Part shown: positions 1 through 8,333 of the stretch, in pieces
Position numbering within the stretch: position 1 is the first letter of the stretch
Layout: each line of letters opens with the position of its first letter
From: Haloarcula laminariae
Lineage (GTDB): Archaea; Halobacteriota; Halobacteria; Halobacteriales; Haloarculaceae
Assembly: GCF_025457605.1 (NCBI RefSeq)
Contig: NZ_JAMZFY010000001.1
Span: 1,550,001-1,614,000 of the forward strand
Length of the DNA stretch: 64,000 bases
Reading direction: 5' to 3'
Program-made: the position numbers and the translations under genes
The notes under the pieces: model-generated
The model's database searches: none
The model's input: the letters and a program-made list of their open reading frames with translations, nothing else
What the model was told of the DNA's origin: nothing

Positions 1-532
1 ACGTGTCGATGGTCCCCATGAGGAGCTCGCCGTTCTCCGCGCGGTCGCGAACGTCCTCGCCGCGGGAGGCTTCCATCTTCAGGGGCTCGGCGTTGTCGAG
101 AATCCACTCGGTCTTGGTCGCCGAGAAGTACGCGTCACATTCCAGGCCGGTCTTCTCGCGGATCCACTCGACCTTGTCCTCTTCCTGGATCTCCTCGACG
201 CGGTCCGTCGTTCGACGGTCCTGCCAGACGAGCGCGTTGTGGACCGGCTTGCCTGTCTCTTTGTCCCATACGATCGTCGTCTCACGCTGGTTCGTAATCC
301 CGAGCGCTTCGAGCTGTTCGGGGTCGAGGTCGGCCTCGTCGAGACCGGTGGTGACGACGTCCTTGGTGTTCTCCCATATCTCCATCGGGTCGTGTTCGAC
401 CCAGCCGGGTTCCGGGTAAATCTGTTCGTGCTTCTCGTACGCGTTCGCGACGACCTGGCCGCTGTGGTCGAATACCATGAAGCGGGTTCCGGTCGTCCCC
501 TGGTCGATCGCACCGACGTATGTATCTGCCAT
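1..532 (-). CDS. glpK: Glycerol kinase, N-terminal part (runs off the window edge)
   Basis: Phosphorylates glycerol to sn-glycerol-3-phosphate with ATP in the cytoplasm, the first step of glycerol use. About 177 N-terminal codons are present and the C-terminus lies left of base 1. Visible FGGY-kinase features are the N-terminal phosphate-binding loop GAIDQGTTGTR near residues 7-17, the NQRETT segment and the WQDRRT motif. The start is the ATG whose complement lies at 530-532; it gives MADTYVGAIDQG, the expected N-terminus. It is divergent from glpABC, whose product uses glycerol-3-phosphate, so both arms serve one pathway. The other reading frames over this stretch are shadows. Confidence 0.93.
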   Translation of the reverse strand, partial: MADTYVGAIDQGTTGTRFMVFDHSGQVVANAYEKHEQIYPEPGWVEHDPMEIWENTKDVVTTGLDEADLDPEQLEALGITNQRETTIVWDKETGKPVHNALVWQDRRTTDRVEEIQEEDKVEWIREKTGLECDAYFSATKTEWILDNAEPLKMEASRGEDVRDRAENGELLMGTIDT

Positions 533-1466
533 TGTGTGTGTTCTCCGTTGGGCGGACCTTGTTTATCCAAGACCCCGCCTTGAGAGTAAACAATATAGTG
601 AATCATTATAAAGATTACTGCTGGCCTCGGAGAGGTAGTAAAAAATACCGAGAGTGATGTGAGAGGCGCTAAAACGGGTCAATTCGGCATCTTTGAGCCG
701 TTGTAACTGATGTCATTACGCTATCCTGTGTTTCAATTGATGTTTAATTCTGCGCATGACTGACGGCCAGACGCGGTTGCGACCGCTGTAGGGGCGAATA
801 TTGCAACAAGATTCACGGCCCGCGCCCCGGTTCGAAACAGAGTCAGTAAAATATATGATAAATCATGCCTGTCGGGTGTTCGTCGCCGATTCCAGGGTAA
901 TCGCCGCTGGAGTAGCCAGTTCGTACAGTTACCTGGCGTATTATCCAACGCCAGTGTCGGCTTCGTGTCGGAGATTGCGGCGGTCAAGGTTGGCCCGCAC
1001 ATTCGGGCGCACCCTGCCCGGCGGCGCGAGGGCGAAGTGGCCAGTCCGTCACTCCGACCACGACACCGACGCGCGTTGGAGCCGGTGTCCCGCTGGCCGG
1101 CCGCACGAAGATGTCCCGGCGCCGGTTCGGTTCCCTGTCCAAAGTTGACAGGTCGTCGGCCGGAGACGGTGGTCGCGAGTGAGAGAACCGGGTGTGACTC
1201 GCGCGTGCGCGCTAAGATAGTATTAATCTCGGAACCATCTGGCGCCCTTATAGATATCAGGCGGTCTGTACCCCTACAGTAATTTGCTGGCGTTCGTAAG
1301 TGTGTACATGGCCACTTGACTAGCGTCGCTTGCGGGCCAGTTGCTCCCTACATCCGGCCCGTAGCCGCGGCTGGAGAAACATCCATGATTACTAATAAAA
1401 TTTACTGGCGGACCCCTGTTTAGCGGTAAAATAAAGTGTATGCGAGCCAAAGCCGAGGTATAACAG
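533..1466. other. Long glpK-glpA divergent intergenic region, no supported gene
   Basis: 934 bases between divergent glycerol genes. I see no convincing gene. The longest reading frame here (801-1148) starts in AT-rich DNA and lacks the GC-ending codons and acidic composition of its neighbours. AT-rich islands that could be promoters lie near 560-610 (glpK side, with TATAGTG/TTATAAAG-like runs), at 846-867 (contains the palindrome ATGATAAATCAT at 855-866), at 1210-1226 and at 1385-1440 (glpA side). The region is much longer than most intergenic gaps in the window, so it may hold regulatory sites or an untranslated RNA. Confidence 0.5.
1427..1459 (+). promoter_or_regulatory. glpA promoter and Shine-Dalgarno candidate
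   Basis: A TATA-like TAAAATAAA lies at 1427-1435. A GAGGT Shine-Dalgarno match lies at 1455-1459, seven bases before the glpA ATG at 1467. The ribosome-binding match supports this start and implies a short leader rather than a leaderless transcript. A second AT-rich stretch (1391-1405) is an alternative TATA. Confidence 0.5.
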
Positions 1467-3197
1467 ATGGCACAGACACCACACATCGCCGTCATCGGCG
1501 GCGGTTCGACCGGTATCGGCATCGCCCGCGACCTGGCTATGCGGGGGCTCGATGTCACGCTGGTCGAACAGGGTAACCTGACACACGGAACGACCGGCCG
1601 GATGCACGGCCTGCTCCACAGCGGGGGTCGCTACGCCGTGGCGGACCAGGCCAGCGCGACGGAGTGTATCGAGGAGAACCGGGTCCTGCGGGACATCGCG
1701 AGCCACTGCGTCGAGATGACCGGCGGCCTGTTCGTCAAGCGCCCAGAGGACTCGGAGGAGTACTTCCAGGAGAAACTCGAAGGCTGCAAGGAGTGTGGCA
1801 TCCCCGCGGAGGTCATCTCCGGGGAGGAGGCCCGCGCGATGGAGCCCCATCTCGCGAAGGACGTGGAGAAAGCGATTACCGTTCCCGACGGCGCCATCGA
1901 CCCGTTCCGGCTGGTCGTGGCGAACGCGGCCAGCGCCGAGGAACACGGCGCCCGCATCGAGACCCACTCGAAGGTCACCGACCTCATCATCGAGGACGGC
2001 GAGGTCGTCGGCCTCGAAGTGGAACACGCCTCGGGCTCGGGCAAGCGCGTCCACGGCACGGAAGGCGGGACCGAGGAGATACGGGCCGACTACGTCGTCA
2101 ACGCGACCGGCGCGTGGGCGGGTCGCATCGGCGACATGGCCAACGTCGACATCGCGGTTCGACCCTCCAAGGGCGTGATGACCATCATGAACATCCGGCA
2201 GGTGGACACGGTCATCAACCGCTGCAAGCCCAAGGGCGACGCCGACATCGTCGTCCCACACGAGACGACCGCTATCCTGGGCACGACCGACGAGGAGGTC
2301 GAAGACCCCGAGGACTACCCCGAGGAGGGCTGGGAGGTCGACAAGATGATAGACACCCTCAAAGAGCTGGTACCGATGCTCGATGAGGCCCGCACCATCC
2401 GCTCGTTCTGGGGCGTCCGCCCGCTGTACGAGCCCCCGGACGTCGGCAGCGACGACCCGACGGACATCACCCGGGACTACTTCCTGCTCGACCACGACGA
2501 GCGCGACGACCTGCAGGGGATGACCTCCATCGTCGGCGGGAAGTTCACCACCTACCGGATGATGGGCGAGGAGATATCCGACCACGTCTGTGCCAAGTTC
2601 GGCATCGACGCCGAGTGTCGCACCGCCGACGAACCGCTGCCCGGCAGCGAGGACTTCTCCGTGCTGCGCGATTACATGGACGAGTTCGGTCTCCGCTCGC
2701 CAATCGGCCGGCGGAGCGTCGAACGGCTCGGTTCGCGAGCCGACGACGTGCTCAAGACCAGCGACCCGAACCCGACCATCTGTAACTGCGAGGGCGTCAC
2801 CCGCGCCGAAGTACAGGACGCCATCGAACAGTCGGGGTCGGACCTGAACGCGGTCCGCATCCGGACCCGCGCGTCGATGGGGAACTGCCAGGGCGGCTTC
2901 TGCTGTAGCCGGCTCGCGAGCGAACTCCACGGCGAGTACAGCGAGGACATCGCCCGGGAGGCGTGGGACGAACTACTGCAGGAGCGCTGGAAGGGCCAGC
3001 GACACGCCCTGTGGGGCGAACAGCTCTCCCAGGCCGCGCTGAACTACGCGCTGCACTCGACGACGCAGAACCGCGACAACGACCCGGCCGACGGTGGGCC
3101 GGTCGACTTCGCCGCCTTCGACAGCGGCGTGGGGGCGGGCGAGGCCTCGGGGACTGCCGACGTGGCCGCCGACGGGGGGACACGGAATGGCGATTAA
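1467..3197 (+). CDS. glpA: Glycerol-3-phosphate dehydrogenase subunit A (FAD, catalytic)
   Basis: 576 aa. Oxidises sn-glycerol-3-phosphate to dihydroxyacetone phosphate as part of the membrane-associated GlpABC complex and passes electrons towards quinone. The N-terminal Rossmann motif [17 protein letters not shown] (about 11-27) binds FAD, and [17 protein letters not shown] follows, as in GlpA/GlpD. After the DAO domain, a C-terminal BFD-like [2Fe-2S] region is visible: [15 protein letters not shown] and GNCQGGFCC supply the cysteines. The last ~50 residues are acidic and low-complexity. The start is backed by a GAGGT seven bases upstream. It overlaps glpB by 11 bases, so the two are probably translationally coupled. 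Confidence 0.96.
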   Translation: MAQTPHIAVIGGGSTGIGIARDLAMRGLDVTLVEQGNLTHGTTGRMHGLLHSGGRYAVADQASATECIEENRVLRDIASHCVEMTGGLFVKRPEDSEEYFQEKLEGCKECGIPAEVISGEEARAMEPHLAKDVEKAITVPDGAIDPFRLVVANAASAEEHGARIETHSKVTDLIIEDGEVVGLEVEHASGSGKRVHGTEGGTEEIRADYVVNATGAWAGRIGDMANVDIAVRPSKGVMTIMNIRQVDTVINRCKPKGDADIVVPHETTAILGTTDEEVEDPEDYPEEGWEVDKMIDTLKELVPMLDEARTIRSFWGVRPLYEPPDVGSDDPTDITRDYFLLDHDERDDLQGMTSIVGGKFTTYRMMGEEISDHVCAKFGIDAECRTADEPLPGSEDFSVLRDYMDEFGLRSPIGRRSVERLGSRADDVLKTSDPNPTICNCEGVTRAEVQDAIEQSGSDLNAVRIRTRASMGNCQGGFCCSRLASELHGEYSEDIAREAWDELLQERWKGQRHALWGEQLSQAALNYALHSTTQNRDNDPADGGPVDFAAFDSGVGAGEASGTADVAADGGTRNGD

Positions 3198-4461
3198 CTC
3201 CGAGGTGCTGGTCATCGGCGGCGGCCTCGCCGGGCTGACCAGTGCGCTAAAGGCGGCGCGCGAGGGCGCGGACGTGCGCCTGGTTTCCTACAAGCAGAGC
3301 TCGCTCCGTCACGCCTCCGGGCTGGTGGACCTGCTCGGATACACGCCCGACGGCGAGGGGCCGATAACCGACCCCTACGCCGCGATGGGCGACCTGCCCG
3401 AGGAACACCCCTACCGGCGGGTCGGCGTCGAGACCGTCCGGGAGTCGATGTCGCTGTTCGACGAGGTGACCGACTACCGGGGCGACCACACCGACACGAA
3501 CGCCCTGGTGCCGACCCACGGCGGGACGGTCAAGCCGACGGCGCGCTACCCGACCGGGGCGGCCGCCGGGCTGGCAAGCGACGACCGCGACGTGTTGCTG
3601 GTTGGGCTCGAATCGCTGGTCGACTTCGACGCGCCACACGCCGCCGCCCATCTGGAGGCGGCCGGCGTCCCCTTCGACGTGCGGGGCGAGACCATCCGGT
3701 TCCCGGGCGACCTGCAGGCCGACGCGAAGATCACCCGGTACGCCAAACTGCTCGACACCAACGGCGACGTGGCCGTGCGGGGTCGCAAGAAGGGCGCCCG
3801 CGACGCGCTCGCCGAGCGGGTCAACACCGTTCGGGACACGGAGGAACGGATCGGCTTTCCGGCTATCCTCGGCGACGCCCACACCGACGCCGTGCGCGCG
3901 GCCCTGGAGGAGAAAATCGGCGCCGACGTCTTCGAGGTCCCGATGGGGCCCCCTTCGCTTCCGGGGCTCCGGCTCGAAGACGCCCTCTTCGAGGCCCTGG
4001 ACGAGGCCGGCGCGAGCTTCGAGACCGGCAACCCGGTCGTCGACTTCGACGCCGACGGCGAGCGCATCGAGACGGTGTACATCGAGAAAAACGGCGCGAA
4101 GATTCCCAACAGCGCCGACCAGTACGTCCTCGCGACGGGCGGGCTGGTCGGCAAGGGCATCGAGTCGGACCGCGAGAGCGTGACGGAGCCCGTCTTCGAC
4201 TGTCACATCGAACACGGCGAGGACCGTTACGAGTGGTTCGACGGCGACGCCTTCGGCGACCACCCCTTCGCCAGCTTCGGCGTCGAGACCGACGAGACCC
4301 TGCGGCCGCTGACCGCCGACAGCGCGGTCCAGTTCGAGAACCTGCGGGCGGCGGGGTCGGTGCTCGGCGGCTACGACTTCGCCGCAGAGAAATCCGGTAG
4401 CGGAGTGTCGATTGCGACAGGCTACGTGGCGGGCGAGAACGCCGCAGCGGAGGCACGATGA
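3187..4461 (+). CDS. glpB: Glycerol-3-phosphate dehydrogenase subunit B (flavoprotein)
   Basis: 424 aa. GlpB is the second flavin-binding subunit of the anaerobic-type complex and relays electrons between GlpA and GlpC. The start at 3187 ([20 protein letters not shown]) puts the dinucleotide-binding glycine motif at residues 8-16, as expected. A longer in-frame start at 3094 would lie inside glpA and lacks family features. The C-terminus ends with a typical FAD-binding pattern ([19 protein letters not shown]). It overlaps glpA upstream and glpC downstream (ATGA), so the three form one operon. Confidence 0.94.
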   Translation: MAINSEVLVIGGGLAGLTSALKAAREGADVRLVSYKQSSLRHASGLVDLLGYTPDGEGPITDPYAAMGDLPEEHPYRRVGVETVRESMSLFDEVTDYRGDHTDTNALVPTHGGTVKPTARYPTGAAAGLASDDRDVLLVGLESLVDFDAPHAAAHLEAAGVPFDVRGETIRFPGDLQADAKITRYAKLLDTNGDVAVRGRKKGARDALAERVNTVRDTEERIGFPAILGDAHTDAVRAALEEKIGADVFEVPMGPPSLPGLRLEDALFEALDEAGASFETGNPVVDFDADGERIETVYIEKNGAKIPNSADQYVLATGGLVGKGIESDRESVTEPVFDCHIEHGEDRYEWFDGDAFGDHPFASFGVETDETLRPLTADSAVQFENLRAAGSVLGGYDFAAEKSGSGVSIATGYVAGENAAAEAR

Positions 4462-5828
4462 GCGACGCACAATCCCCAACAGAGTTCGACCCAGTGGAAC
4501 CGAACACGGGCGAGGACTTCGAACCGGTCGACGTCTTCCCCGACAGCAACGACTTCGACCTGCGACCCGGCGCCGACTCCTGTTTCAAGTGCTCGGTGTG
4601 TGACACCAACTGCCCGGTCGCCGAGGTCGACGACGAGTTCCCCGGACCGAAGTTCCAGGGCCCCGAGCAGTGGCGGCTGAAACAGACCGACGACGACTAC
4701 GAGATAGACGACTCCGTGATGTCGTGTTCGAACTGCATGCGCTGTGACAACGCCTGTCCGTCGGGCGTCCCCCTCTCACAGATGCACAACACGGCCCGCG
4801 GGGAGTACGTCAGCGAGCAGATGGACAAGTTCTCCATCGAGTACGTCCGCAACCGGATTCTCGCGAACTACCGCACGTCGGCGGCAATCGCGAGCAAGGT
4901 CCCCAAACTCGCGAACTGGGGGATGAACTTCGGGCCGGCCCGCTGGCTGATGGAGAAGACGCTGGGGGTCACCAAAGAGCGGGAGTTCCCCGAGTTCGCG
5001 GAGGAGACGTTCCGCGAGTGGTGGGCGGCCCGCGGCGGTGCCGACGCCTCCCGACGCAACGCCCAGCAGCGCCGCGAGGAACTGGGACTGGACCGCGACG
5101 CCGACAAGAAGGTCGCGTACTTCCACGGCTGTTACTCGAACTACAACTCCCCGAACGTCGGCCAGGCGATGGTCCGGGTGTTCGAACACTACGGCTACGA
5201 GGTCGTCGCGCCCGAGCAGAAGTGCTCCGGGACGCCGATGTTCGCCAACGGGATGCTCGACGACGCCCGTCGCCACGCCGAGGTCAACGTCTCCTCGATG
5301 TCGGACCTCGTCGAGCAGGGGTACGACGCCATCGCGTCGTGTACCTCCTGTTCGATGGCGCTCCGACAGGAGTACCCCGAGCTGTTCGACATCGACGGCA
5401 TCGACAAGGTCGCCGAGAACACCTTCGAGTCCCTGGAGTATCTGCGCATCCACGAGGACATCAAGGAGGACATCCAGGAGACAGATGTCTCCGGCGAACT
5501 GGCCGAGGAGTTCGCCTACCACGCCCCGTGTCACGCCCGCAACCAGGGGCTCGACCGCCAGTCCGTCGAGCTGTTCCGCGACCTGGACGGGGCCGGCATC
5601 GAGGACGTCGGCGAGTCCTGTTCGGGCATCTCGGGCACCTACGGCTGGAAGGAAGAGAAGTACGAGAAGTCGATGGAGATCGGCGAGGAGATGTTCGAAC
5701 ACATGGAACACGCCGAGGGCGAGGTCGGCATGACCGAGTGTCCCACCTGTGCCAGCCAGATGGAACACGGCACCGGATACGAGGTCCGCCACCCGCTCGA
5801 ACTGCTCGAAGCCGCGCTCGTGGAGTGA
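4458..5828 (+). CDS. glpC: Glycerol-3-phosphate dehydrogenase subunit C (Fe-S, membrane anchor)
   Basis: 456 aa. GlpC carries electrons from GlpAB to the membrane quinone pool. Two ferredoxin-type clusters are visible near the N-terminus: CFKCSVCDTNCPV and CSNCMRCDNACPSG. Two cysteine-rich CCG domains follow, seen as HGCYSNYNSPNVG with EQKCSGTPM and as HAPCHARNQG with ESCSGISGTYG. The ATG overlaps the glpB stop (ATGA), and the gene ends the glp operon. A 119-base gap precedes the next gene. Its N-terminal ~35 residues are a halophile-style acidic extension. Confidence 0.94.
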   Translation: MSDAQSPTEFDPVEPNTGEDFEPVDVFPDSNDFDLRPGADSCFKCSVCDTNCPVAEVDDEFPGPKFQGPEQWRLKQTDDDYEIDDSVMSCSNCMRCDNACPSGVPLSQMHNTARGEYVSEQMDKFSIEYVRNRILANYRTSAAIASKVPKLANWGMNFGPARWLMEKTLGVTKEREFPEFAEETFREWWAARGGADASRRNAQQRREELGLDRDADKKVAYFHGCYSNYNSPNVGQAMVRVFEHYGYEVVAPEQKCSGTPMFANGMLDDARRHAEVNVSSMSDLVEQGYDAIASCTSCSMALRQEYPELFDIDGIDKVAENTFESLEYLRIHEDIKEDIQETDVSGELAEEFAYHAPCHARNQGLDRQSVELFRDLDGAGIEDVGESCSGISGTYGWKEEKYEKSMEIGEEMFEHMEHAEGEVGMTECPTCASQMEHGTGYEVRHPLELLEAALVE

Positions 5829-5947
5829 GTATAGGCGCGCTCGGGTCCTCTCGTTTACGTCGCCGCGTTCGACGTCGCCGGCCGGACACTATCAGATGTG
5901 ATACGTAAGCGACAACCAATATATACAATAATAAATAACGTTAGATA

Positions 5948-7801
5948 GTGTTCCGTCGGACTCCCGATCACGTCCGGGTGGTTCTCGTGGACGACGACGC
6001 CGACGTAGCGGCGTCCGTCGCGGCGGTTTTACGGCGGACGGCGGAGTTCGACGTGGAGATAGCCCCCAGCGCCAGTGAAGCGCGGAAGACGCTCGAAGCG
6101 AACCCGCCGGACTGTGTCGTCTCGGAGTACAACCTGCCGGGCGCGGACGGTATCGAGTTTTGCGAAGCCGTACGGGAGCGATACCCGGAGCTACCTATCG
6201 TTCTCTTTACCGGGCGTGGGAGCGAGGCGGTCGCCAGCGACGCCTTCTCGGCGGGCGTCACCGACTATCTCCGGAAGGAGGCGACCGGCGAGCGGTACGA
6301 ACTGCTGGCCGACCGAGTCAGAGACGCCGTCGAGGCGCGGCGTAGCGAACGGCTGGCAGTGCGGCGGGAGGAGTTGATGGGGCTGACCGAGTTCGTCGGC
6401 GACACCGGCGGCTGGGAACTCGACGCCGCGACGGACACCGCGCTCCTGACCGACGGCCTGTGTCGCCTGCTCGGACTGGACGAACGGACCCTGCTCCCCA
6501 GGGTCGAACTGCTGTCGTTCGTCCACCCGGACGACCGCGAGGAGGTCGCAAACGCGCTCGACCGGGCGACCGAGACCGGCGACCGCGACCGCGGGACGTG
6601 GCGGCTCCGCACTGCCGCCGCCGAGCAGCGGGTAGTCGAGATTACGATACGGCCGACGACGGAGGGCGGTGACGTTCGATGCCTCCGCGGGACGGTACGC
6701 GATATCACGGAGCGGCGGCGACACGAACAGAAGCTACAGCGCTACAAGCGCATCTTCGACACGATGGAGGAGGCCGCGTGTATCTACGACGCCGACGGAC
6801 GGTTCGAGATAGTCAACGACTATCTGGCCGACTTCTACGGAACCACGCGGGCGGAGCTAGTCGGACGGAAGGGCCACCTCATCGAGAAGGTCCGTGCGGA
6901 CGCCGACGGGGACCCGTACCAGGAGCTGTTGGATGGGAACCGGGAGGAGATACGGGACGAAATCGAGGCGGAGTTTCCCGACCACGGCGTCGAGGTGCTT
7001 TCCTTCCGGCTGACGCCGCTGCGAATCGACGGCGAAATCGACGGCGTCGTCGGCGTCGCCCACGAAGTCACCGACCACAGAGAGCGCGAACGCGAACTGC
7101 AGGAGCAAAACGAACGGCTCGATGACTTCGCCAGCATCGTCAGCCACGACCTCCGGAACCCGCTGAACGTCGCCAGCGGCCACGTGGAGCTCGCACGCGA
7201 GGAGTGCAACAGCGACCATCTAGACCGTGTCAGCGAGTGCCACGACCGGATGGAACGGCTGATAGACGAGCTGTTGACGCTGGCCCGGGCCGGCGACGTT
7301 GCGACGGATGTGGAACCGGTCGAGATAGCGACGGCCGCAAAGAGCGTGTGGAAACACGTCTCGACGGCCGAGGCGACGCTCGCGGTCGATACCGACCTGA
7401 CAATCAGAGCCGACCGCCACCGGCTGGAACAGCTGCTCGGCAACCTCTTCCGGAACGCCGTGGAACACGGTTCCACGAGCCCCGACTCACAAGCTCGTCA
7501 GGACGCCGGCGACGACCCGAACGGTCGGCCGGAAGTCGATACCGTCGACGGAAGCGAGGACGTGACGGTCACCGTCGGGTCGCTCCCGGACGGGTTCTAC
7601 GTCGCCGACGACGGCTCGGGAGTCGCGGAGTCGGAGCGACAGGACGTCTTCGACGCCGGCTACTCGACCGGCGAGTCTGGAACCGGGTTCGGACTGAAAA
7701 TCGTCGAGGAGATAGCGACGGCCCACGGCTGGGAGATATCGCTGACCGAGTCAGCGCACGGCGGCGCGCGCTTCGAGATTACGAGTGTGAGAGGCCCGTA
7801 G
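5948..7801 (+). CDS. Hybrid sensor: receiver-PAS-PAS-histidine kinase
   Basis: 617 aa, cytoplasmic with no membrane segment. Receiver domain (about 8-125) has the acidic pocket DDD (15-17), the FTGRG switch threonine and the DYLRKE lysine. The phospho-acceptor position reads S-E-Y (E60) instead of Asp, so it may be a phosphomimic or non-phosphorylated receiver. Two PAS-like regions follow (about 140-260 and 265-385; the second contains IYDADGRFEIVND). The HisKA motif SHDLRNPLN places the phospho-His at residue 400. The ATPase has an N-box (NLFRNAVEHGS), a ~45-residue halophilic insert, ADDGSGV (G1) and GFGLKIVEEIA (G2). The start codon is GTG. The ligand is unknown, and no response regulator lies beside it. 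Confidence 0.85.
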   Translation: MFRRTPDHVRVVLVDDDADVAASVAAVLRRTAEFDVEIAPSASEARKTLEANPPDCVVSEYNLPGADGIEFCEAVRERYPELPIVLFTGRGSEAVASDAFSAGVTDYLRKEATGERYELLADRVRDAVEARRSERLAVRREELMGLTEFVGDTGGWELDAATDTALLTDGLCRLLGLDERTLLPRVELLSFVHPDDREEVANALDRATETGDRDRGTWRLRTAAAEQRVVEITIRPTTEGGDVRCLRGTVRDITERRRHEQKLQRYKRIFDTMEEAACIYDADGRFEIVNDYLADFYGTTRAELVGRKGHLIEKVRADADGDPYQELLDGNREEIRDEIEAEFPDHGVEVLSFRLTPLRIDGEIDGVVGVAHEVTDHRERERELQEQNERLDDFASIVSHDLRNPLNVASGHVELAREECNSDHLDRVSECHDRMERLIDELLTLARAGDVATDVEPVEIATAAKSVWKHVSTAEATLAVDTDLTIRADRHRLEQLLGNLFRNAVEHGSTSPDSQARQDAGDDPNGRPEVDTVDGSEDVTVTVGSLPDGFYVADDGSGVAESERQDVFDAGYSTGESGTGFGLKIVEEIATAHGWEISLTESAHGGARFEITSVRGP

Positions 7802-7806
7802 CCGGC

Positions 7807-8259
7807 TCACTCGTCGCCGCGGACGAAGGTCACGGGACAGGGCGACGACAGCATGACTTCCTGGGCGACCGAGCCGAAGACGGCCTTGCCCGTCGGCGAG
7901 CGCTTGCGGCCGCCGACGACGACGAGGTCGGCGTGGACGGACTTCGCGAGGTCGACGATTTCGTCGCCGTGGTCGCCGACCGCACCCTGGACGCTCGTGG
8001 ATATCTCGGCCGCTGTCAGGAGGTCGCGGAGCTCCCGGACCGTCGTGTGTCGGTCGGCGACCTCGTCGGCGTCGGCCTCCGCGACGGCGGCAAACTCCAG
8101 TTGCTCGACGACGTTCTCGTACTCCTCGTCCGTGAATACGTGTGCGATGACTACGTCGGCCCCGGCCGGCCCAGCGATGTCGATAACGGTGTCCGCGAGT
8201 TCTTCGACTCGGTTCGCGTCGTTGGGTCCGACTGCGAGAAGCAGGGTTTCGAGTGCCAT
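7807..8259 (-). CDS. UspA-family universal stress protein
   Basis: 150 aa, the normal length for a single Usp domain. Begins MALETLLLAVGPND and ends with a nucleotide-binding signature GGRKRSPTGKAVFGSVAQ followed by SSPCPVTFVR, matching the G-x2-G-x9-G-S/T ATP-binding motif. Usp proteins bind ATP or AMP and help cells survive stress or regulate partners; the partner is not evident here. The gene is convergent with the sensor kinase, with only five bases between the stops. Confidence 0.88.
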   Translation of the reverse strand: MALETLLLAVGPNDANRVEELADTVIDIAGPAGADVVIAHVFTDEEYENVVEQLEFAAVAEADADEVADRHTTVRELRDLLTAAEISTSVQGAVGDHGDEIVDLAKSVHADLVVVGGRKRSPTGKAVFGSVAQEVMLSSPCPVTFVRGDE

Positions 8260-8333
8260 ATCAGGTATGTACCCTACCGGTGATTAAGTTCTTTGGCAAA
8301 AACGACGCCGCGTGTAGCCGACGTGGCCGGACG

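Noticed and set aside
801-1148. 115-residue open frame in the glpK-glpA gap
   Set aside because: It runs through AT-rich promoter-like DNA, has no halophile codon bias or acidic composition, and matches no motif.
1392-2930. 512-residue frame antisense to glpA
   Set aside because: High-GC DNA leaves long open antisense frames. The composition (valine, aspartate and arginine blocks) mirrors the real gene, and no motif is visible.
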